Origin: Pseudomonadota bacterium
GTDB lineage: Bacteria; Pseudomonadota; Gammaproteobacteria; Burkholderiales; Burkholderiaceae_C
DNA length: 47,739 nucleotides
Direction: 5' to 3'
NCBI GenBank assembly: GCA_022566735.1
Contig: JADFIG010000027.1
Span: 1-47,739, forward strand
Shown here: positions 41,854 through 47,739 of the stretch, piece after piece
Layout: each line of letters begins with the position of its first letter
Numbering within the stretch: position 1 is the stretch's first letter
Made by a program: the position numbers and the translations under genes
The notes under the pieces: model-generated
The model's database searches: none
What the model saw: the letters and a program-made list of their open reading frames with translations, nothing else
Told to the model about the DNA's origin: nothing

Positions 41854-42882
41854 ATGAGCATCGTGCGCGCTATTGATGTTGGATACGGCATCACCAAGTA
41901 CATCCGCCGAGTTGACGGCGACTGCATCGAATGCGGCAGCTTTTTGTCGATGGCTGAGTTCTGCTCGAGCGACACCACCATGCAAGGGTTGGGTGGTCGG
42001 CGCGACACCGTCGCTGTGCCGATGGGCCCTCATTTCTACGAGGTTGGGCCAGACATTGAATTGGCCCTTGAGCCATGGCGGTCAACGTTGAAGGGCGAGG
42101 ATTTCATCACCACGCCTGAGTACCTGGCCTTGATGCGCGGCGCGCTGTATTACATGAACGTCGAGGTCATCGACCTGCTCGTGGTGGGCCTGCCGGTGGC
42201 CTATTTCGCGGACAAGAAAGACAGCCTCGTCAAGCTGGCCGAAGGCGAGCACTCGGTTGGGCGGGGCCGCAAGGTTCTGGTCAAAAGGGCGCTTGCCGTG
42301 GCGCAGCCGCAAGGGGCACTGGTGACCTACGCAGCACAGCAAGGCGTGCTCGATCAAATTCAGCACCAGGACAGCCTGATCATTGACGTGGGTACCCGCA
42401 CCTTTGACTGGGTATCCACACGCGGCATGAGGCTGTTGATCCGCAAGAGCCATTCGGTTGATCGGGGCATCAACAACATGCTGCGCATCATCGCGCGCGA
42501 GATATCGCGTGACATCGGTGCGGACTACCAGCATCTGGATGCCATCGACTTGGCGCTCCGCAAGGAACGTCCACTGACCTTGTATGGCAAGCCCTATTCC
42601 ATCGAGAAGTTCAAGCCTTTGGCCATGACCGTGGCTCACCAAGCCGTGGGCGCGATGCTCAGTCAAATCGGAGATACCCAACGGTTTGACAACGTCGTGC
42701 TCACAGGCGGGGGCGCCCAGATATTCAAGAAGTACATCAAGGAGGCGCTCCCCCGGCACAGCTTGCTGGAGTTGGCCGAGCCCCTTTATGCGAACGTGCG
42801 CGGCTTCCAGCTTGCGGGACAGGGGCGGGTTGAGGCCGAGGCAGGACTTGATGCCGTGGCCCAGGTGGAGCAGCGGCGGTGA
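41854..42882 (+). CDS. ParM/StbA-like actin-family ATPase
   Basis: A 342-residue protein with the actin-fold ATP-binding motifs: VRAIDVGYGITKYI (phosphate 1), SLIIDVGTRTFDWVSTRG (phosphate 2) and VVLTGGGAQIFKKYIKEAL (adenosine motif). The middle part (RGINNMLRIIAREIS) is typical of ParM/StbA-like plasmid segregation proteins, also found on integrative elements. An excellent ribosome site GGAGG lies 7 bases before the ATG at 41854. It overlaps the next gene by four bases (GTGA). It probably forms filaments that separate or stabilise the extrachromosomal form of the island. Confidence 0.85.
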   Translation: MSIVRAIDVGYGITKYIRRVDGDCIECGSFLSMAEFCSSDTTMQGLGGRRDTVAVPMGPHFYEVGPDIELALEPWRSTLKGEDFITTPEYLALMRGALYYMNVEVIDLLVVGLPVAYFADKKDSLVKLAEGEHSVGRGRKVLVKRALAVAQPQGALVTYAAQQGVLDQIQHQDSLIIDVGTRTFDWVSTRGMRLLIRKSHSVDRGINNMLRIIAREISRDIGADYQHLDAIDLALRKERPLTLYGKPYSIEKFKPLAMTVAHQAVGAMLSQIGDTQRFDNVVLTGGGAQIFKKYIKEALPRHSLLELAEPLYANVRGFQLAGQGRVEAEAGLDAVAQVEQRR

Positions 42883-43118
42883 CGCGCCGTGCCGATGAAT
42901 CCGAGCTGGTGATCTACGTGGCGATTGACCAGGACAGTGCGCCGTTGCTGCACGCCGACCTGGTGCGCTTTCGCAAGGGCCCCAAGCGCGTCCAGCGGCT
43001 GCGCATGCTGGCGCTGCAAGGCCTGATCTTTGAAACTGGCGCACAGCCCAAGCCGCCGCGCCCGCAAGGCGGCACCTCCGCCGCTGGTGGCGTCTTCAGC
43101 GAGCCAACCGACGACTGA
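42879..43118 (+). CDS. Small partner of the ParM-like protein
   Basis: A 79-residue protein starting with GTG inside the stop of the ParM-like gene. It has an acidic N-terminus, a basic centre (LVRFRKGPKRVQRLRMLALQGL) and a Pro/Gly-rich tail (TGAQPKPPRPQGGTSAAGG). In plasmids a ParR/StbB-type DNA-binding adaptor follows parM; the basic centre fits that role. I do not recognise a family, so this is inference from position and charge. Confidence 0.65.
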   Translation: MTRRADESELVIYVAIDQDSAPLLHADLVRFRKGPKRVQRLRMLALQGLIFETGAQPKPPRPQGGTSAAGGVFSEPTDD

Positions 43119-43545
43119 TGTGTGCCCGGCATCGCTGCTGTTCTTGGGCAATAGAGTCTGCGACAAGCTAGCCCTGTGCACCCCTCGGGCGTTTCGCAGC
43201 GAACGGGTGCGACGGTGACCGTGGGTAAGCCCACCGAAGACCGAGCCAGGGCAACAAAGTGCGCGACATCAAGGGCGGCGCGTGACCGCTTCAGGCTGGG
43301 AGCTGCCGCTTACCACTCGTCGACCTCATTGCGATGCAAGCGCTGGGTCAGATGCCCATCAGCGGTCATTCACAAGGGCCAGCTATCGACCCAATCCAGT
43401 CTGTCGAGGAGTTGAGAAGCAGTCGCTGCCGACGGCGGCGACCGATGAAGATGCCCTGCGTTTCGGTGCCAGTCAGCGTCTTGCGGCCCGCGCGGACGAG
43501 CCTTTATCGGTGGGGATGCACCACAGATTCCACCCACCTGAAGTT
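43119..43545. other. 427-base gap without a gene
   Basis: The gap lies between the ParM-partner gene (plus) and the sorB-like gene (minus). Several frames are open but none has a gene-like codon pattern. I see no terminator with a clear T tract and no repeat of note. Confidence 0.5.
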
Positions 43546-43914
43546 TCACTTGGCACCCCCGCTGGCCTTCGACACGTAGAGCGCCAGCGCCGCAATCTCT
43601 GCTTCGGTGAGCTTGTCCTTGTACGAGGGCATCTGGCCCAGCCCGTTGCGCAGCGCCTTCGCCACGCGCGCAGCGTCGGGCTTCAACTCGTCGAGGACCG
43701 GGCCGACGGCGCCCTCGGCACCTGCGGCCTGCAAGGTGTGGCACACGGCGCACGACGGGACGACGCCCTGCAGGAAGAGCTTCTTCCCCAGGGCGAGTTG
43801 CGCGCTTTCGTCGGCCGCCAGCGCGGGCAGAGCGGGCAGTGCCAGGCCTGCGACGAGCACCGACGCGACTTTCAAGGCATGCACCACGAAGTGCTGGTGG
43901 ATGGTGTTGCGCAT
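43546..43914 (-). CDS. Sulfite dehydrogenase cytochrome c subunit (SorB-like)
   Basis: A 122-residue periplasmic mono-haem cytochrome c. A signal peptide (ALKVASVLVAGLALPALPALAA) is followed by the haem site CAVCH near residue 55 and the methionine ligand in NGLGQMPSYKDKLTEAEIAALALYVS. It directly follows the sorA-like gene (2-base gap) and is the usual electron acceptor of such a molybdoenzyme. The gene itself is intact, but its promoter side was lost through the insertion in sorA. Confidence 0.82.
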   Translation of the reverse strand: MRNTIHQHFVVHALKVASVLVAGLALPALPALAADESAQLALGKKLFLQGVVPSCAVCHTLQAAGAEGAVGPVLDELKPDAARVAKALRNGLGQMPSYKDKLTEAEIAALALYVSKASGGAK

Positions 43915-43916
43915 GT

Positions 43917-44527
43917 TCAGGCCACCGTCACTTTCACGGCGTGGTCGGCCCAGCTCGTGTTGTTGTAGCCGCCGGCGTTTTCCATCCGCTGTTCGGGCTG
44001 CACGTTGCCGGCCGTGTCGGTGGCGCGGCTGGCCAGCGTGTGGCTGCCAGCGGGCAGCTTCGCGGCCAGCACGAACTGTCGCCAGGCATAGCGGCCCAGG
44101 TCGGGCCCGGTGAGCCGCGCGTCGTTCCAGGTCTTGCCGCCGTCCAGCGACACCTCGACGCGCTTGATGCCGTTCAGCCCGCCGAAGGCCACGCCTTGCA
44201 CCTGCACCAGGCCGGCCTTGACGCTGGATGCATCAGGCGCCGGCGAGTTGATCCACGACTTGACCGACATCTCCTGCACCGACGGCTGGCTCGGGTCGCC
44301 CTTGCCGCCCGGCGGCGAGATGCGGTAGCCGTGCGACATGATCTTCGCCTCGGTTTCCTTGGCCGTGAAGGCCAGGCGCTTGATGTACTTGATGTTGTTC
44401 ACGCCGGTGTAGCCGGGCACGATCAGGCGCAGCGGCCCGCCGTGGGCCAGCGAGATCGGCACGCCGTTCATCTCCCAGGCCAGCAGCGCGTCGGCCATCG
44501 CGGCGGCCGGCACCGAGCGCTCGACGA
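43917..44527 (-). pseudogene. Sulfite dehydrogenase molybdoenzyme subunit (SorA-like), 3' part, interrupted
   Basis: About 200 residues of the C-terminal half of a sulfite oxidase/dehydrogenase. VERSVPAAAMADALLAWEMNG, HGGPLRLIVPGYTGVNNIKY, RISPPGGKGDPSQPSVQEMSVKSWI and the Ig-like dimerisation domain (GGLNGIKRVEVSLDGGKTW, FVLAAKLPAGSHTLASRATD) match the SorA/SUOX family. The molybdopterin-cofactor half is missing: similarity begins at VERS near base 44525, right where foreign sequence starts. The open frame runs about ten codons further into the inserted DNA. A functional enzyme is not expected unless the other half is restored. Confidence 0.82.
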
Positions 44528-44530
44528 TTA

Positions 44531-44591
44531 AGAGGTACCATGGCCAGTGTTGCATTTCAATTAGAGGGAAAGCTCTGTACGTAGAGGTATC
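44531..44591 (+). repeat. Direct repeats at the left end of the recombinase element
   Basis: AGAGGTACC (44531-44539) and AGAGGTATC (44583-44591), one mismatch, 52 bases apart, between the break in sorA and the first recombinase start. They may be binding sites for the recombinases. Confidence 0.5.
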
Positions 44592-44608
44592 CCCAACCGT
44601 TATCTCCA

Positions 44609-45787
44609 GTGCTCGTCCGTACTCAAGCAGTTCCTGAACATGTCATCGTTGACCCCGTGAGACACATGCCAAGACTATGGTCCACGGCGTGGTCCCTAGG
44701 CCTCACGAGTAGTTCTCAGGCGACCAGCACGCGAAAGCTGTACCTCCAGCATCTGGACAGCTTTTATCGGTACTGTGACGAACGCTTCGGTGCCGACGCC
44801 TTCGACGAGGGTATGAGCACTCGGGACGCTGAGGGCGTGATGCTCATGGTGGAGTCGTTCTATCTAACGACAACCTCAGACCCGGCCTACAACACGACTG
44901 ATGTTCAGCGGTGGGGCGTAGTCAGAGCATTCGTGCAATCGCTGGCCAAACGCTTAGCGCCTAGTAACCCAGAGTGGGCCGCAGCTGCTTCTATGCTGGC
45001 AGCCATGGGCAGGATGCGCGCCCCCCGTCTCGGTGGCTTCCGCTTCATTCGTGCGCTGCCGAAAACAACGCTGCTGGACCTCCTTGAGGTAGCGCATCCC
45101 AGCTCGCCTCGAAATCCTTTCAAGGGGTATCAAACGCGCGTGCGGAACTGGCTCATCGTCAACCTAATGCTGCTGGCTGGGCTCCGTCGTGGCGAAGCAC
45201 TGCTGTTGGCCTGTGACTCCTTGAAGGAAGACGTGGACCCGGAGTCAGGAGAGGTGGTTCGTTGGCTTGACATCACCACGGTGTTCGAGAACGATCCGAG
45301 GTCGACCACGCCACGCATCAAAACTCTGGAATCCCACAGGCAAATTCCGGTGTCAGAGGACTTAGCTCTGCTCTACCAGCACTTCGCCGCCGAGCATCGA
45401 CCTACCGATGCCGGACATGGTTTCCTACTGACCACCAAGGCGGGGGCCCCGCTCTCTGCCGAGGCACTAAGTAAGGTCTTCAGGAAACTGACGGATGCCC
45501 TGGCACCCGAGGCAATCCAAAGCCTCTTCGATAGATCTGGCGGCAAGACGAACATTTCGCCTCACGACCTGCGACACACCTGCGCCACGGCCAGATACAC
45601 GATGTTTATGGAGCTGAACCCCGACCGCGAGTTGGCAATCCAACGGATGCGGGCGTTCTTCGGATGGTCAGCGAGGTCAGCCATGCCTGAGCACTACGCA
45701 CGTGCGGCGATTCAGGACGACTTGATGCAAGCATGGAACACACTGTTTGCTGAAAAGACTAGTCTTATGCGGGGGATTTCTGCGTGA
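44609..45787 (+). CDS. Tyrosine recombinase A of the trio element
   Basis: A 392-residue site-specific recombinase. The catalytic set is complete: arginine in LAGLRRGEALLL (near 191), HDLRH (near 318), a tryptophan in FFGWSARSAMPEHYARAA in the place of the second histidine, and the tyrosine in EHYAR (near 361). The N-terminal SAM-like core-binding part is STRKLYLQHLDSFYRYCDERFG. The start is a GTG at 44609 with a weak ribosome site; a later start at the methionine of RHMPRLW is possible. Its stop overlaps the next start (GTGA). It likely works together with the following recombinase. Confidence 0.82.
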   Translation: MLVRTQAVPEHVIVDPVRHMPRLWSTAWSLGLTSSSQATSTRKLYLQHLDSFYRYCDERFGADAFDEGMSTRDAEGVMLMVESFYLTTTSDPAYNTTDVQRWGVVRAFVQSLAKRLAPSNPEWAAAASMLAAMGRMRAPRLGGFRFIRALPKTTLLDLLEVAHPSSPRNPFKGYQTRVRNWLIVNLMLLAGLRRGEALLLACDSLKEDVDPESGEVVRWLDITTVFENDPRSTTPRIKTLESHRQIPVSEDLALLYQHFAAEHRPTDAGHGFLLTTKAGAPLSAEALSKVFRKLTDALAPEAIQSLFDRSGGKTNISPHDLRHTCATARYTMFMELNPDRELAIQRMRAFFGWSARSAMPEHYARAAIQDDLMQAWNTLFAEKTSLMRGISA

Positions 45788-47277
45788 ACCACGCCATTGA
45801 AATCGCCCTCCCGCAACCTCAGTCCGAGCATGGTGGGAAATCTCCCTTGGACTGGAAGTGGCCCGCTGCCCCCGCGTTGATGACCCTTTTCGACAAGTAT
45901 TCCGGACGGGAGTCGGTGGTGAGGTTGGCGGACCGTCACTGGGAGGTCTTTGCAGCTGGCAGCACGGTACGGCTGGAGTTCGCCGAGGGTCAAGTTGGCG
46001 AATTACAGCGAGCGCTTGTTCTGCTGACACGACGGGCGTCCTCCCCAGCACCATTCCGGACCTTCGCCAACGTCCTCATAGCCAAATGGCCAGCCATCTT
46101 GGAACTGCTCGCTACCCCTGCGGAAAAGCTGCGAGAGACCTGGACCACTGTGCTGAGCCACCCGCTGGAGACGAACGTCGCGAAGGCCGTGTTGAAGCTA
46201 GCTTGCAAGGCTGGCGCCGGCCACTGGCGAGCAGTTCACATGCCTCTCGTGAAGAGCTTGGACACCTTCGTGAAGGAAGGCTTACGGCAGAACAAGCGAA
46301 GCATCGGCAAGAGAGAGCGTGTGGCTTCCGTTGACGCCCAGGCAGCTATTGTTCGAGTTCTGGATGCGGCGGCGAGCGAGGACGACTTGACCGACAGACA
46401 GGTGGAGGGCGCTGTCGCACTGCTTATCACCTACCAACACGGTATGCGACCAGTTCAGGCGCTGTGCCTCGACGTGACGCATGTCCGCTTCTTCCGTGAT
46501 GCAAGCGACGACCTTGCTTGCGTGCTCTCGTTCCATGCTGCAAAGCAAACACCAGGCAACGAATTCGAGTTGCTACGCCAAGTCAAACCGGAGTGGGTTC
46601 CGCTCGTCGCGAGGCTGCACGCGACGGCGCTCGCTCACGGGCGGCAGCGGCTATTCAACGCAACCGGACCAATTACCTTCTGGGACAGGGCAGTGGTTCT
46701 CTGTAAGCGGTTCTCCGTGCAACTGGACAGCACGGCGCGCTCGCTCCGTCACACCGGGGCGCAAACGCTCGCCGATGCGGGGCATGATAGGGCTAGCATC
46801 CAAGCGTTCCTCGGCCACAAGAGCGCAGAGGCCGCGTCGCACTACATCCGGGCAAGCTTCAAGCAAGCCGAGCTCATCAACACGGCGCTCGGTGCGTCGA
46901 AACTCTACAACAGCCTCTTGGACATATCGACCGGCAGTTTCGTCTCAGCCGACGAGATACAGCTGGCTCCTGAGGACCAGCAGATTGGCGCTGTGGTGGG
47001 GTATCGGCTGGTTGCTGGCGTGGGACTGTGCAAAGCGGGTCAGAGCAGCTGCGCCTACAACCCGGTGACGTCTTGCTATGGCTGTCCGAAGTTCATGCCA
47101 TCCCTAGACCGGGAGTCCCACGTCGAAGCTATCGAAGGGATGCGCGACCAAGTCCGCCTGTACCTAAAGCAGGGAATCTCCGATGAGACGCCGGCCTACC
47201 GGCAACTCACGCGCGCGCTGGCGGGGGCGCAGCAGGCGTTAACCCTGATTGATGACCGACCCAAGAACCACGGATGA
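45784..47277 (+). CDS. Tyrosine recombinase B of the trio element, Cys-rich C-terminus
   Basis: A 497-residue recombinase. The arginine of box I is in YQHGMRPVQALCLD (near 220), a lysine in SFHAAKQTPG (near 260), box II reads RSLRHTGAQ (near 318-326), and the C-terminal FLGHKSAEAASHYIR holds the second histidine and the tyrosine (near 352). Box II has arginine where most family members have the first histidine (HxxR). A C-terminal extension of about 140 residues has four cysteines in a C-x5-C-x8-C-x2-C layout (residues about 415-434), possibly zinc-binding. It overlaps its neighbours at both ends. Confidence 0.8.
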   Translation: MNHAIEIALPQPQSEHGGKSPLDWKWPAAPALMTLFDKYSGRESVVRLADRHWEVFAAGSTVRLEFAEGQVGELQRALVLLTRRASSPAPFRTFANVLIAKWPAILELLATPAEKLRETWTTVLSHPLETNVAKAVLKLACKAGAGHWRAVHMPLVKSLDTFVKEGLRQNKRSIGKRERVASVDAQAAIVRVLDAAASEDDLTDRQVEGAVALLITYQHGMRPVQALCLDVTHVRFFRDASDDLACVLSFHAAKQTPGNEFELLRQVKPEWVPLVARLHATALAHGRQRLFNATGPITFWDRAVVLCKRFSVQLDSTARSLRHTGAQTLADAGHDRASIQAFLGHKSAEAASHYIRASFKQAELINTALGASKLYNSLLDISTGSFVSADEIQLAPEDQQIGAVVGYRLVAGVGLCKAGQSSCAYNPVTSCYGCPKFMPSLDRESHVEAIEGMRDQVRLYLKQGISDETPAYRQLTRALAGAQQALTLIDDRPKNHG

Positions 47278-47624
47278 CCATCCACATCCTCTCGCCTCAA
47301 CTGACGCCACCGCCGCAGGCCTATCTGAGCTTCATCGACCGGATGCGTCGTGTCGCTTCATCGCACGGACTTGACTGGCACATCGAACTCGACAGCAACG
47401 GCGCCGCCACGTCTAACACGGACTGGGACTTACGCAAGTTGAACAAAAGCCATGACCTCCACGTCCCTGGAAGTTGTGGCTTTGCGGTGTCGCGCGACCT
47501 GACCGCGATGGCGGCCTCAACTGGATGGCACCCCAGCCAATTGCCGGAAGGCGCGGTGCTCGGTGAAGACGTGCAGGACTTCATCAAAGCCCTAATCGTC
47601 GAGCACTGCAGCCGTAAGCTCCCC
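47274..47624 (+). pseudogene. Third gene of the trio element, cut by an IS
   Basis: It starts at an ATG inside the stop of recombinase B (ATGA). About 117 residues are native, up to SRKLP near 47624; the continuing frame (QVDSSEV onward) is read through the IS end and is not original. The native part (LSPQLTPPPQAYLSFIDRMRRVAS, AVSRDLTAMAASTGWHPSQLPEG) has no recombinase motifs and I do not recognise it. By position it corresponds to tnpC of Tn554, an auxiliary protein, but sequence similarity to that is not evident. Confidence 0.6.
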
Positions 47625-47739
47625 TGTCAAGTAGACAGTTCAGAAGTAGAGACTTCCTGGTTGAACACCCTGGGTTTGAACACAGCCGGCGGCACGTTGC
47701 CCAGGGAGTCGTGCGGCCGGTATTCGTTGTAGTCGGTCA
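47625..47739 (-). mobile_element. IS3-family element, one end only
   Basis: Minus-strand sequence from the window end reads the C-terminus of an IS3-family transposase (see CDS) and stops within 5 bases of the likely IS terminus, which begins TGTCAAGTAGACAG at 47625. The terminal TG is usual for IS3-family inverted repeats. The rest of the element is outside the window, so target duplication cannot be checked. Confidence 0.7.
47627..47739 (-). CDS. IS3-family transposase OrfB, C-terminal fragment (partial)
   Basis: The last about 37 residues of the transposase: DYNEYRPHDSLGNVPP, then a short tail AVFKPRVFNQEVSTSELST and a stop. The pattern YNxxRPHxSLG is the conserved end of the IS3-family integrase-type (DDE) transposase. 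The 5' part is beyond the window edge. Confidence 0.82.
   Translation of the reverse strand, partial: TDYNEYRPHDSLGNVPPAVFKPRVFNQEVSTSELST

Larger units (their letters stand above)
39725..47739. mobile_element. Genomic island next to tRNA-Val (right end not in window)
   Basis: From the tRNA 3' end the content changes from core genes to an integrase, a ParM-like pair, an interrupted sulfite dehydrogenase locus, a recombinase-trio element and an IS. An integrase reading toward a tRNA is the usual arrangement for tRNA-targeted islands. I could not find a second copy of the tRNA 3' end within the window, so the right boundary and the attachment repeat lie outside it or are altered. Confidence 0.75.
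44527..47739 (+). mobile_element. Recombinase-trio element (Tn554-like organisation), right end not seen
   Basis: A unit of three genes overlapping by GTGA and ATGA, inserted in the sorA-like gene. The first two products are tyrosine recombinases of 392 and 497 residues. Two units of AGAGGTAYC (44531-44539 and 44583-44591) sit at the left end. Base composition is clearly less GC-rich than the surroundings. Tn554 (tnpA, tnpB, tnpC) and RIT elements (three recombinases) share this layout; the third gene here is not a recognisable recombinase, which fits Tn554 better. The third gene is interrupted by an IS. Confidence 0.7.

Noticed and set aside
43282..43968. 228-residue plus-strand open frame over the sorB-like gene
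   Set aside because: The opposite strand has a signal peptide and CxxCH cytochrome in the same place; the plus frame is a shadow.
45858..46334. 158-residue plus-strand frame inside recombinase B
   Set aside because: It lies in another frame within a gene with clear catalytic motifs.

Overview
The window is high-GC DNA from a betaproteobacterium, most probably Burkholderiales. Pointers to this are the iscRSUA-hscBA-fdx order followed by dnaQ, an intracellular PHB depolymerase of the Ralstonia PhaZ type, two PEP-CTERM proteins, and an RnfB-like ferredoxin without the rest of an Rnf complex. Assignment below the order is not possible from this sequence. The first 39.7 kb looks like ordinary chromosome. 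The last 8 kb (about 39.73 kb to the end) is accessory DNA inserted next to a tRNA-Val gene.

Layout of the core part. (1) 1-3.9 kb: the 3' end of rarA, then livHMGF, a branched-chain amino acid ABC transporter without its binding protein. (2) 4.0-8.8 kb: an SRPBCC protein, a metallophosphoesterase, a uracil-DNA-glycosylase family gene with an internal deletion, a HIT protein, a 2Fe-2S/flavin reductase, an NAD-dependent epimerase and nth. (3) 8.8-11.0 kb: a lemA-TPM-TPM operon on the minus strand leading into nth. (4) 11.1-18.5 kb, minus strand: a small unknown gene, a PEP-CTERM protein, a large secreted ExeM/NucH-like nuclease with a lamin-tail domain and RTX repeats, an RnfB-like ferredoxin, phaZ and a second PEP-CTERM protein. 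(5) 19.0-26.7 kb, plus strand: a five-gene run of an exported PHP-domain protein, a PpiC-like membrane-anchored protein, a HupE/UreJ-like membrane protein, a 2OG-Fe(II) oxygenase and a membrane protein fused to a spermidine-synthase-like domain. Its joint function is unknown to me. (6) 26.7-33.1 kb: an aromatic/aspartate aminotransferase, a Tat-exported PhoX-type phosphatase with a good Pho-box candidate, uvrB and a low-molecular-weight phosphatase. (7) 33.1-39.6 kb: the complete ISC iron-sulfur operon behind a near-consensus promoter carrying an IscR-like site, then dnaQ and tRNA-Val(CAC).

The accessory part starts right after the tRNA with a tyrosine integrase reading toward it. About 1 kb without a convincing gene follows, including a cluster of four dyads. 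Next come a ParM/StbA-like actin ATPase gene and a small overlapping partner gene, which look like a plasmid-type partition module. After these is a sulfite dehydrogenase pair on the minus strand, sorB-like cytochrome c plus the 3' part of a sorA-like molybdoenzyme gene. The sorA-like gene is cut at about 44.53 kb by a unit of three overlapping genes, two of them tyrosine recombinases. This resembles a Tn554-type or recombinase-trio element. Its third gene is cut in turn at about 47.62 kb by an IS3-family element that runs off the window. The end of the window is therefore nested: island, then recombinase element, then IS.

Strongest leads: the nested recombinase-trio insertion and its unusual second recombinase; the PHP/PpiC/HupE/oxygenase/aminopropyltransferase-like run; the dyad cluster near the ParM-like gene; the deleted glycosylase gene; and the Pho box in front of phoX. 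All calls come from reading the sequence and recalled family motifs; no database search was run.
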